This document shows, piece by piece, positions 7,504 through 15,326 of a stretch of DNA of 22,838 nt (its first letter is position 1; every line of letters starts with the position of its first letter). The translations under genes and the position numbers were made by a program. The notes under the pieces were generated by a model. That model saw nothing but the letters and a program-made list of their open reading frames with translations. It was not told the DNA's origin and made no database searches. This DNA comes from JALOAT01 sp050179875 (GTDB lineage Bacteria; Pseudomonadota; Gammaproteobacteria; Thiohalomonadales; Thiohalomonadaceae): contig JBFXES010000029.1 in the NCBI GenBank assembly GCA_050179875.1, positions 1 through 22,838 on the forward strand, read 5' to 3'.

Positions 7504-7839
7504 TCAGGCCGGTTGCATTTGCGCCAGCCCGCACAGCACCCGCAGCTCGCCGTCGAGGTCCGCGCGCTGGCATACCGCCTCGCGGGCGCCGTCGTCGCCA
7601 TGCCTCATGATCTTGCGCAGCACCTCAGGCGTCGCCTCGGGGCACGCGGCGATCAATTCCAGCACCACGTCGGCGAAGTCGTCGGGCTTCAGGGCGATGG
7701 CCTGTGCAGCCAGTCGCGCCAGTTCCTCTTCCGAAAACGTCCCTGAAAGCTCGACGCGCACGAATACCTCGTCGTTCCACGTCTGGGCGAGCCGGCTGAA
7801 ACGTTCGTCGCTCAGGTTCGGCGAGAGCAGGATGATCAT
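7504..7839 (-). CDS. Small helical protein of unknown function
   Basis: A 111-residue protein starting MIILLSPNLSDERFSRLA. I do not recognise it. The N-terminal half is mixed; the C-terminal half is a run of amphipathic helices (for example DDFADVVLELIAACPEATPEVLRKIMRHGDDGAREAVCQ). The spacing of PEAT-VLRKI and GDDGAREAV recalls HEAT/LRV-type helical repeats, but this is a weak resemblance. There are three cysteines and no signal peptide or membrane segment. Upstream codons in the same frame are Arg/Pro-rich and look non-coding, so I start at the ATG at 7839; the ribosome site there (GGAA, about 11 bases upstream) is poor. It lies on the same strand between the LysR gene and ubiU, separated from ubiU by about 300 bases. 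The 7301-7503 part of that spacer shows no gene or clear terminator. Confidence 0.6.
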   Translation of the reverse strand: MIILLSPNLSDERFSRLAQTWNDEVFVRVELSGTFSEEELARLAAQAIALKPDDFADVVLELIAACPEATPEVLRKIMRHGDDGAREAVCQRADLDGELRVLCGLAQMQPA

Positions 7840-7944
7840 GTGAGTCTGTTCCGGAGATGGGGGTGCGAGGCTCGGCACCGGCTGGCAAAGGGCCCAATGT
7901 CTCAACAGCTTAGAAGGGCCGCGAGGGCTCTGCCAGCCAGGCCG

Positions 7945-7981
7945 CATGGAGGCGGGACGCCCATGGCGGCCCGCCTTCATG
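7945..7981. repeat. Inverted repeat in the spacer between the LysR gene and the small helical gene
   Basis: CATGGAGGCGGG (7945-7956) and CCCGCCTTCATG (7970-7981) pair at 11 of 12 positions around a 13-base loop. The hairpin has no T-tract on either strand, so it is not a standard intrinsic terminator. A second, weaker stem (GCATCG 8017-8022 with CGATGC 8034-8039) lies right after the LysR stop. Confidence 0.4.
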
Positions 7982-8040
7982 CGCAGCCGTCCGTTCGGCC
8001 CCCGCCTCCAGGGGACGCATCGAGCCATCGAGCCGATGCC

Positions 8041-9045
8041 TCAGAAGGGATTGGCGTCCTCTTCCAGGTCCTCGCCCGGCAGGGCATCGAAGGCGATGGA
8101 GCCCTGCGTCTCGGCCTTGGCCAGTTCCCCGTCCGGCACGTAGACGGTCTCCATGATCTCGATGAAACGCTTAGCCTGCGGCGACAGGTAGCGGCCCTGC
8201 CGCAGCACCACCCCATAGCTGCGCCGGGGGAAGTAATGGTCGAGGGGAATGGCGGACAGCTCCTCCTCCCCGGTCAGGCACACGTCGGTGACGATGGATA
8301 TGCCCAGGCCCAACTCCACGTATTTCTTGATGACTTCCCAGCCGCCCGCCTCCAGGGCCACCTGGTAGCTCACGCCGTTCTGCCGGAAAACCAGGTCGAC
8401 GATGCGCCAGGTGGACAGGTGACGCGGCGGCAGGATGAGGCCGTAGGGGCTGATGTCTTCGAGGCGGATGTCCTTCTTGCCGGCCAGCGGGTGGTCCTTG
8501 GGGACGATCAGGGCCGGTTTGTAGGTGACCACGGGGCGATAGATAAGGTCGTCCGGCACCTCAAGCATGGAACCCACCGCGAAATCCGCCTCGTCCTTGC
8601 GCAGCATGGCCAGGCCGTCACGGCCGGTCACGTTGTGCAGCTTCAGCCGGATATGGGGGTAGGCCCGGGCAAAGCGCTTCATGACCTCGGGAAGGATATA
8701 AAGGATGGTGGACTCGCCGGCGGCGATGTTCAGGACGCCGTTCTCCACCTTGCCCAGGTGGGCGGCAAAGGTCTCGTGGAGCTTGTCGATGCCCTCCACC
8801 AGCGGCTCCGCCAGCTTGTAGAGCAGTTCGCCCTCCGGGGTGAGCTTGATGCTGGGACCCCGGCGCTCGAACAGCGTGGTCTCAAATTCGCGCTCAAGCG
8901 CTTGAATTTGCAGGGAAACTGACGGCTGGCTCAGGAACAGGGTCTCGGCCGCCAGGGAAATGCTGCCGTGGCGTGCCGTGTGGCAGAACGCGCGCAGCTG
9001 TTTCAGGCGGTTCTGCTTGTAATAGAGGTTGGGCGTGTTATCCAT
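8041..9045 (-). CDS. LysR-type transcriptional regulator
   Basis: A 334-residue LysR family protein. The N-terminal winged helix-turn-helix (about 14-75) contains the family signature region ISLAAETLFLSQPSVSLQIQALE, followed by FETTLFERRG. The effector domain spans about 100-300, with GVLNIAAGESTILYILPEVMKRF at its start. The C-terminal tail (residues ~310-334) is acidic and unusual. It diverges from rnfB across an AT-rich 113-base spacer holding a perfect LysR-style palindrome. By the usual LysR arrangement it probably represses itself and controls the rnfB-PFOR-rnf series (inference). The effector is unknown. Similarity to CysB/CbbR-type members is possible, but I cannot assign it to one. 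Confidence 0.9.
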   Translation of the reverse strand: MDNTPNLYYKQNRLKQLRAFCHTARHGSISLAAETLFLSQPSVSLQIQALEREFETTLFERRGPSIKLTPEGELLYKLAEPLVEGIDKLHETFAAHLGKVENGVLNIAAGESTILYILPEVMKRFARAYPHIRLKLHNVTGRDGLAMLRKDEADFAVGSMLEVPDDLIYRPVVTYKPALIVPKDHPLAGKKDIRLEDISPYGLILPPRHLSTWRIVDLVFRQNGVSYQVALEAGGWEVIKKYVELGLGISIVTDVCLTGEEELSAIPLDHYFPRRSYGVVLRQGRYLSPQAKRFIEIMETVYVPDGELAKAETQGSIAFDALPGEDLEEDANPF

Positions 9046-9055
9046 TCGAAGCTTG

Positions 9056-9072
9056 TATTGGTTTCACCAATA
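9056..9072. promoter_or_regulatory. Candidate LysR-type operator (perfect palindrome)
   Basis: TATTGGTTTCACCAATA is a perfect palindrome with 7-base arms and a 3-base centre. It contains TTGG-N5-CCAA, which fits the LysR T-N11-A rule. It ends 10 bases before the start codon of the divergent LysR gene and about 90-120 bases before rnfB, in a stretch much richer in A+T than its surroundings. That position suits autorepression together with activation of rnfB. Confidence 0.6.
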
Positions 9073-9158
9073 TTGAGGATTGAAATAATTATCGAGCCAA
9101 ATAATCCGCCAGAACATAGACTTCGTTCACGCACACCTTGCCCGGTTTCCGGTAGGGC

Positions 9159-10088
9159 GTGCCCGTAAAACCGGAACAGGGGGTTACGAAGTCCGTGGAC
9201 TCGTTGACGAACATCGCTGTCGCAGGCGCATTCATGTCCGGCCTGGGGGTCGTTCTGGCCACCGTGCTGGCCGTGGCCAACCGCCGCCTCCACGTGGAGG
9301 AAGACCCGCGCATCGACGAGGTCGAGGAAATGCTCCCCAAGGCCAACTGTGGCGCTTGTGGTATCGCCGGTTGCCGTCCTTTCGCCGAGGCCGTGGTCGC
9401 AGGCAAGACCTCGCCGGGCAAGTGTACCGTGAACTCGCCCGAGATGATCGAGGCCATCGCCAATTACCTGGGGGTGGAAGCCGGTCATGTGGAGAAGCAG
9501 GTGGCCCGCCTGGCCTGTGCGGGCGGTTCCCACGTGGCCTATACCCGCGCCCGCTATCAGGGCTTGCAGACCTGCCGGGCCGCGGCCGTGGTGGCCGGCG
9601 GCGGCAAGGGCTGCGCCTGGGGCTGCATCGGCCTGGGCGACTGCGCCTCGGTCTGCGACTTCAACGCCATCCAGATGAACAAGTACGGCCTGCCGGTGGT
9701 TTCGGCGGACCGCTGCACCGCCTGCGGCGACTGCGTCGAGGTGTGCCCGAAGGGCCTGTTCTCCCTCCAGCCCGTGAGCCACCAGCTGTGGGTGGCCTGC
9801 AAGAACCAGGACCTGGCCGACGAAGGCGAAGCCCATTGCGAGCTGGTGTGCACCGCCTGCGGCCGCTGCGCCGCTGATGCCCCCGAGGGCCTGATCCAGA
9901 TCCGCAACAATCTTGCCGTGATCGACTACAGCAAAAACGCACTCGCCTCCCGCGTCGCCATCGAGCGCTGCCCCACCGGCGCGATCGTCTGGTTTGACCG
10001 CGAAAAGGGTGCCGTCAAGGGTGCCGACGCCCGGCGCGTCACCCGCAAAGAACCCCTGCAGCGCATCGAACCGCTTCCGCGCGTTTGA
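9159..10088 (+). CDS. rnfB: RnfB, multi-[4Fe-4S] electron-transfer subunit of the Rnf complex
   Basis: A 309-residue RnfB of the long type. A single N-terminal membrane segment (about 18-40) is followed by the NCGACGIAGC motif (C64, C67, C72, C89) and two ferredoxin clusters: C152, C156, C162, C166 and C186, C189, C192, C196. A further set follows (C231, C234, C237, C271). E. coli RsxB is about 190 residues and lacks that last region. RnfB is the likely entry or exit point for ferredoxin electrons (known). The start is uncertain: GTG at 9159 has a poorly spaced ribosome site, whereas GTG at 9195 (residue 13, VDSLTNIAVAG) has AGGGGG 12 bases upstream and may be the true start. It is followed by the PFOR gene after 103 bases rather than by rnfC. 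Confidence 0.92.
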   Translation: MPVKPEQGVTKSVDSLTNIAVAGAFMSGLGVVLATVLAVANRRLHVEEDPRIDEVEEMLPKANCGACGIAGCRPFAEAVVAGKTSPGKCTVNSPEMIEAIANYLGVEAGHVEKQVARLACAGGSHVAYTRARYQGLQTCRAAAVVAGGGKGCAWGCIGLGDCASVCDFNAIQMNKYGLPVVSADRCTACGDCVEVCPKGLFSLQPVSHQLWVACKNQDLADEGEAHCELVCTACGRCAADAPEGLIQIRNNLAVIDYSKNALASRVAIERCPTGAIVWFDREKGAVKGADARRVTRKEPLQRIEPLPRV

Positions 10089-10191
10089 CAATCCGCGACG
10101 ACTGACACGCACCGTCTTCCCGACGGCAGGATACTGTTTCGTTCAAAAATTCGGATCGGCGCAAGCCGGCAAGATATAGGGTGATCTCGTA

Positions 10192-13100
10192 ATGAAGAAA
10201 GAGACCAAGACATTCAAGTATCCGGGCAAGCGCCGCGCCATGGACGGCAACACCGCCGTCATCATGTGCGAACGTGAGTCGTCGGATGCCGCGGGTGCCT
10301 ACCCGATCACGCCCTCGACCAACATGGGTGAATACTGGGCGGAAGAGGTTTCCAAGGGACACATCAACGTCTCCGACCGTCCGCTGATCTTCATTGAGCC
10401 CGAATCCGAGCACGCCGCCGCCGCGGTGACCGCCGGCCTGTCCATGACCGGCCTGCGCGCCACCAACTTCTCGTCCGCGCAGGGCGTGGCCTTCATGCAC
10501 GAATCCCTGTATTCGGCCGTGGGCAAGCGCCTCACCTACGTGCTCAACATCGGCTGCCGCGCCATCACCAAGGCGACGCTGAACGTGCATGCCGGCCACG
10601 ACGACTACCACTGCGTGGACGACACCGGCTTCTTCCAGGTGATGGCCAAGAGCGCCCAGGAAGCCGCCGATCTGAACATGATCGCGCACAAGGTGGCGGA
10701 ACTCAGCCTGACCCCCGGCATCGTGGCGCAGGATGGCTTCCTCACCACGCACCTGATCGAATCCATGCGCGTGCCGGAGCGCGCGCTCATCGCCGAGTTC
10801 CTCGGCAGGCCGGACGACCTCATCGACACGCCAACGCCGGCGCAGCGCCTGATCTACGGCCCGAAGCGCCGCCGCATCCCGTCCATCTGGGACGTGGACA
10901 ACCCCATGGTGTCCGGCGCGGTGCAGAACCAGGACGCCTACATGCAGGCGGTGGCTGCCCAGCGCCCCTACTTCTTCGAGCACATCAAGCCCATCACCGA
11001 CCAGGCGATGGAGGAGTTCTACCAGCTCACTGGCCGCCGTTACGGCCGCATCGGCACCTACAAGACGGAAGACGCCGATTACGTGATCATCGGCCAGGGC
11101 AGCGTGGTGGGCACCGCCGAAGCGGTGGCCGACTACCTGCGCGAGACCCGCAAGCTGAAGGTGGGCGTGGTCAACCTCACCATGTTCCGTCCATTCCCCG
11201 GCGATCTGCTCGGCCACGTGCTCAAGGGCAAGAAGGGCGTGGCGGTGCTCGAACGTACCGACCAGCCCCTGGCCGAAGACCTGCCGCTGGCGCGCGAGAC
11301 CCGCGCCACCGTGAGCAAGTGCGTGGAGAACGGTGTGGCCGGTGGCAGCGAACTGCCCTACCCCGACTACGCCGCGTTCGGCGCCAAGGACATCCCGGTG
11401 ATCTACTCCGGCTCCTTCGGCCTCGGCTCGCGCGACCTGCAGCCGGAAGGCATCATCGCCGCGGTGGAGAACATGCTGCCCGACGGCAAGCACCGCAAGT
11501 TCTTCTACCTGGGCGTGGACTTCGTGCGCGAGAAGCCCGACTCCCCGAAGCAGGAGATCTATCAGCAGGACCTGCTGGAGGCCTATCCGCGCGTGCGCGA
11601 GCTGGCGCTGCGCGGCAGCGAGAACCCGAACCTCATGCCCAAGGGCGCCATCACCGTGCGCATGCACTCGGTGGGCGGCTGGGGTGCGGTGACCACCGGC
11701 AAGAACCTGGCCATGACGTTGTTCGAACTGCTCGACTACGACATCAAGGCCAACCCGAAGTACGGTTCCGAAAAGAAGGGCCAGCCGACCACCTATTACC
11801 TGTCGGCCGCCCCGGAGCCTATCCGCATCAATGCCGAATACAAGTTCGTGGACGTGGTGCTGTCGCCCGATCCCAACGTATTCAGTCACTCCAACGCGCT
11901 GGCCGGCCTGAAGAAGGGCGGCGTGTTCATCATCCAGTCGCACCTGGAGACGCCGGAAGAGGTGTGGCGCTCGTTCCCCATCACGGCCCAACGCTTCATC
12001 GTCGAGAACGACATCCGCGTGTTCTACGTGGACGCCTTCAAGATCGCCCGTGAAGAGGCCTCCAATCCGGAGCTGCAGTTCCGCATGCAGGGCATCGCCT
12101 TCCAGGGCGCCTTCTTCAAGGCCTCCGGCGTGATGGAGCAGGCGAACCTGGACGAGCACAAGCTGTTCAAGGCCATCAAGGATCAGCTGGAGTCCAAGTT
12201 CGGTTCCAAGGGCGCGCGCGTCGTCGAGGACAACCTGCGCGTGGTGCGCCGCGGCTTCGACGAACTGAAGGAAATCACCGAGAAGGCGGTGGGCCAGTTC
12301 ACCCCGGCCATGCTGCGCAAGGAATCGCACCTGCCCGTCATGCTCAAGCGCACGCCCGAGAGCAGCATGAGCCTGTCCGACGTGCACCGGTTCTGGGAGC
12401 AGACCGGTAATTTCTACATCTCTGGTCAGGGCAACGACAACCTGGTGGACCCGTTCATCGGCCTGTCCATCATGCCCGCCGCCACGGGCGTGTTCCGTGA
12501 CATGACCCAGGTGCGTTTCGAGCATCCGACCTGGAACCCGGCCAATTGCACCGCCTGCGGCGACTGTTACACCGTCTGCCCGGACAGCGCCATTCCCGGC
12601 CTGGTCAACTCCATGACCGAGGTGTTCGAGACGGCCATCCGCCGCATCGAAACCGCCGGCAATCCGACCCGCTATCTGCGCCGCGCCACGCGCACGCTGG
12701 AAAAGAAGCTGCGCGCCCTGCTCGACGCCGCCGGCGAGAAGGCCGACGTGCACGCCCTGCTCGCCCAGGCCATCGTCGAGACCATCGTCGACACCGACGT
12801 GGACGGCGAGGCCCTGGAGCGCCTGAACACCGAGTTCGAATGGTTCAAGAATGAACTCGGCGAGTTCAAGTTCGCGGTCACCAAGCCCTATTACCTGAAC
12901 AAGGAAAAGCAGGCCAAGGGCAGTGGCGGCCTGTTCTCCATCACCGTCAATCCGTACACCTGCAAGGGCTGCATGGAGTGCGTGACTGTGTGCGGTGACG
13001 ACGCCCTGTCCATCGAGAAGCAGACCCCCGAGAGCGTCGAGCGCCTGCGCAAGGAGTGGAACCTCTGGCTGGACCTGCCGACCACCTCGCCCGAGTACAT

Positions 13101-15114
13101 CCGCATCGAGGACCTGGACGAACGCATCGGCGCCCTGGAGACCCTGCTGCTCGACAAGCGCGCCTACGGCTCCATGGTGTGCGGCGACGGCGCCTGTCTG
13201 GGCTGCGGCGAGAAGACCGCGCTGCATCTGTTCACCGCCACCGTGACTGCGCTCATGCAGCCGCGCGTGAAGGCGCACCTCGCCAAGCTGGATCAGCTCA
13301 TCAACGGCCTGGATCGCCACATCCGCCTGAAGCTCGCCGAGACCATGGATCTCTCCGACACCGAGGCGGTAAGCAAGGTGGTGGAAGCGCACGAGGATGC
13401 GGACCTGACCCTGGCGCGCCTCACCGCCAAGCTGGACGAGGGTCGCATCGCCAAGGCGCTCGATCCCGAATGGCTCAAGTGGGCGACCCAGTTGCTGGCG
13501 CGCCTCAAGGATCTCAAGTGGCGCTACACCGACGGCGTCACCGGCCGCGGCCGCGCCGAAATGGGTATCGTCAATTCCACGGGCTGCACCTCGGTGTGGG
13601 GTTCCACCTTCCCGTTCAGCCCCTACCCGTTCCCGTGGGCGTCGCACCTGTTCCAGGACTCGCCGTCCATGGCCATGGGCCTGTTCGAAGGCCACATGGC
13701 GAAGATGGCCGAGGGCTTCAAGGCGATCCGCATGGCCGAGCTGGAACTGGCCGGCGAATACAATGCCGAGAAGCACAAGGACTTCTTCACCTACTTCGAC
13801 TGGAAGCAGTTCAGCGACGAAGAATGGCTGCTGTGCCCGCCGGTGGTTTCCGTGGGTGGTGACGGCGCCATGTACGACATCGGTTTCCAGAACCTGTCCC
13901 GCGCCCTGATGTCCGGTATTCCCATCAAGGTCATGGTGCTCGACACGCAGGCCTACTCGAACACCGGCGGTCAGAGCTGCACCTCGGGTTACCTGGCCCA
14001 GGTGGCCGACATGGCGCCCTACGGCAAGCAGTGGAAGGGCAAGGTCGAGATCCGCAAGGAGATGTCGCTCATCGCCATGGCCCATCGCACCAGCTATGTG
14101 ATGCAGGGCGGCGTAAGCAACGTGACGCACCTGATCGAAAGCTTCATCGAGGGCCTGAACAGCCGCCGTCCTGCGCTGTTCAACGTGTACGCTGTGTGCC
14201 AGCCCGAGCACGGTGTGGGCGACGACAAGGCCTACGACCAGACCAAGCTCGCCATGGAAGCGCGCGCCTATCCGCTGCTGCGCTTCAACCCGGACAAGGG
14301 CAATACCTGGCGCGAGTGCCTGGACCTGGAAGGCAATCCGTCCATGGACACCGACTGGCCCATGTACACCCTCGACTACATCAACGAGAAGGGCGAGAAG
14401 GCCAAGCTGGAAGTGCCCATGACCTTCGCCGACTTCGCCGTGACCGAAGGCCGCTTCCGCAAGCACTTCAAGAAGGCGCCGGCGGAGACCTGGAACGAAA
14501 ACATGGTGCCCGTGCACGAGTTCCTGGAGCTGGACGAGGACGAGCGCGACGGCAAGTATCCGTACATCTGGACGGTCGATCAGAAGCAGCGACTGGGCCG
14601 CGTGCTGGTGAGTCAGGAACTGGTGAACTCCTGCATCGAGCGTCGTGACTTCTGGCGTCTGCTGAAGTCCATCGCCGGCCTCGACAAGGCCGCCGTGAAC
14701 GCAGACCAGATCGCCGAGCAGACGCGCCAGGAAATGGCGCAGAGGCTCACCGCCGGGCTGCTCGCCCTCGCGGGTGGTCAGGGTGTGGGTGAATTCACCG
14801 CCGCCCTCGCCGCGCCCGCCGGCGGCAACGGCGCGGGCACGGCCGCTGCCGCCGCTCCGGCGGACTACGAGCCGGCCTGGGTCGACAGCCCCGAATGCAC
14901 CAGCTGCGACGAATGCATCAAGATCGCGCCGGCCGTGTTCGCCTACAACGACCAGAAGAAGGCCGTGGTGGTGAACCCGAAGGGCTGCACGTACAAGGAC
15001 CTGGTCCGCGCAGCGGAGAAGTGCACCGCCGGATGCATCCATCCCGGCACGCCCTTCAACCCTGCCGAACCGGATCTGGAAAAGTTGAAGAAGCGAGCTG
15101 AGAAATTTCACTAG
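10192..15114 (+). CDS. Giant NifJ-type pyruvate:ferredoxin oxidoreductase with core insertions and a C-terminal ferredoxin
   Basis: A 1640-residue 2-oxoacid oxidoreductase; ordinary NifJ/PFOR is near 1170-1200. Domains in canonical order: POR_N (about 1-250) with YPITPS (T40), E73 and R123 at the usual active-site places; transketolase-like domain II (~290-420); gamma-like domain III (~455-640); two ferredoxin clusters (C786, C789, C792, C796 and C924, C927, C930, C934); and the TPP domain, with GDGACLGCGE (C1002, C1005), STGC (C1132), GGDGAMYDIG, YSNTGGQS and YAVC (C1336) supplying the proximal cluster and TPP site. Two charged helical insertions stand out, about 80 residues between the ferredoxin clusters and about 100 between C1005 and C1132. 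After an Ala/Gly-rich linker (~1530-1560) comes a single-cluster ferredoxin (C1569, C1572, C1575, C1615). AGGGTGAT precedes the ATG. It lies between rnfB and rnfC, so electron exchange with Rnf is likely. The substrate is presumably pyruvate, but another 2-oxoacid is possible. Confidence 0.88.
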   Translation: MKKETKTFKYPGKRRAMDGNTAVIMCERESSDAAGAYPITPSTNMGEYWAEEVSKGHINVSDRPLIFIEPESEHAAAAVTAGLSMTGLRATNFSSAQGVAFMHESLYSAVGKRLTYVLNIGCRAITKATLNVHAGHDDYHCVDDTGFFQVMAKSAQEAADLNMIAHKVAELSLTPGIVAQDGFLTTHLIESMRVPERALIAEFLGRPDDLIDTPTPAQRLIYGPKRRRIPSIWDVDNPMVSGAVQNQDAYMQAVAAQRPYFFEHIKPITDQAMEEFYQLTGRRYGRIGTYKTEDADYVIIGQGSVVGTAEAVADYLRETRKLKVGVVNLTMFRPFPGDLLGHVLKGKKGVAVLERTDQPLAEDLPLARETRATVSKCVENGVAGGSELPYPDYAAFGAKDIPVIYSGSFGLGSRDLQPEGIIAAVENMLPDGKHRKFFYLGVDFVREKPDSPKQEIYQQDLLEAYPRVRELALRGSENPNLMPKGAITVRMHSVGGWGAVTTGKNLAMTLFELLDYDIKANPKYGSEKKGQPTTYYLSAAPEPIRINAEYKFVDVVLSPDPNVFSHSNALAGLKKGGVFIIQSHLETPEEVWRSFPITAQRFIVENDIRVFYVDAFKIAREEASNPELQFRMQGIAFQGAFFKASGVMEQANLDEHKLFKAIKDQLESKFGSKGARVVEDNLRVVRRGFDELKEITEKAVGQFTPAMLRKESHLPVMLKRTPESSMSLSDVHRFWEQTGNFYISGQGNDNLVDPFIGLSIMPAATGVFRDMTQVRFEHPTWNPANCTACGDCYTVCPDSAIPGLVNSMTEVFETAIRRIETAGNPTRYLRRATRTLEKKLRALLDAAGEKADVHALLAQAIVETIVDTDVDGEALERLNTEFEWFKNELGEFKFAVTKPYYLNKEKQAKGSGGLFSITVNPYTCKGCMECVTVCGDDALSIEKQTPESVERLRKEWNLWLDLPTTSPEYIRIEDLDERIGALETLLLDKRAYGSMVCGDGACLGCGEKTALHLFTATVTALMQPRVKAHLAKLDQLINGLDRHIRLKLAETMDLSDTEAVSKVVEAHEDADLTLARLTAKLDEGRIAKALDPEWLKWATQLLARLKDLKWRYTDGVTGRGRAEMGIVNSTGCTSVWGSTFPFSPYPFPWASHLFQDSPSMAMGLFEGHMAKMAEGFKAIRMAELELAGEYNAEKHKDFFTYFDWKQFSDEEWLLCPPVVSVGGDGAMYDIGFQNLSRALMSGIPIKVMVLDTQAYSNTGGQSCTSGYLAQVADMAPYGKQWKGKVEIRKEMSLIAMAHRTSYVMQGGVSNVTHLIESFIEGLNSRRPALFNVYAVCQPEHGVGDDKAYDQTKLAMEARAYPLLRFNPDKGNTWRECLDLEGNPSMDTDWPMYTLDYINEKGEKAKLEVPMTFADFAVTEGRFRKHFKKAPAETWNENMVPVHEFLELDEDERDGKYPYIWTVDQKQRLGRVLVSQELVNSCIERRDFWRLLKSIAGLDKAAVNADQIAEQTRQEMAQRLTAGLLALAGGQGVGEFTAALAAPAGGNGAGTAAAAAPADYEPAWVDSPECTSCDECIKIAPAVFAYNDQKKAVVVNPKGCTYKDLVRAAEKCTAGCIHPGTPFNPAEPDLEKLKKRAEKFH

Positions 15115-15126
15115 GAGCCATCTGTG

Positions 15127-15179
15127 TGTGGGAGCGGGCTCGGTTCGTGTCGAGTCGCGAGCAGAAGCTCGCTCCCACA
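15127..15179. repeat. REP-like palindrome (TGTGGGAGCG / CGCTCCCACA)
   Basis: TGTGGGAGCG (15127-15136) and its exact reverse complement (15170-15179) bound a 53-base element that begins 12 bases after the PFOR stop. It is a variant of the TAGGAGCG family found elsewhere in the window. It may stabilise the 3' end of the upstream message. Confidence 0.7.
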
Positions 15180-15239
15180 AGGGTTGTAACGGTTTGGGTA
15201 TGGAACGCCCCGACGGAATGGGGTTGTTTCCATATGTTT

Positions 15240-15311
15240 CGTAGGAGCGGGCCCAGGTGTGCGCGGTTTCATGGCATGTGGCGCGTGCATTCCGCTCCTA
15301 CGTTCTTTTTT
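15240..15311 (+). terminator. REP-like palindrome followed by a T-run: possible internal attenuator before rnfC
   Basis: CGTAGGAGCGG (15240-15250) pairs perfectly with CCGCTCCTACG (15292-15302). TTCTTTTTT follows immediately (15303-15311). The 41-base interior can fold further (TGTGCGCG with CGCGTGCA, using G-U pairs). The element resembles the other repeats here, but with a T-tract it could act as a leaky terminator that lowers rnfCDGEA relative to rnfB-PFOR. The rnfC ribosome site begins only a few bases later. Confidence 0.5.
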
Positions 15312-15326
15312 CCTGAGTGACGATTC

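Noticed and set aside
8017..8039. Hairpin after the LysR stop as an intrinsic terminator
   Set aside because: The stem is only six base pairs with a long loop and has no T-tract on the minus strand.
10085..10090. TTGACA at the rnfB stop codon as a -35 for the PFOR gene
   Set aside because: No acceptable -10 lies 16-18 bases downstream (about 10107-10113). The PFOR gene may be co-transcribed with rnfB or use a promoter I cannot identify.
10039..15180. A minus-strand open frame of about 1700 codons opposite the PFOR gene
   Set aside because: It mirrors the PFOR codon by codon. In GC-rich DNA the antisense frame of a real gene often stays open. The product is low-complexity, rich in His, Gly, Val and Leu, with no recognisable domain, while the plus strand encodes a clear PFOR.
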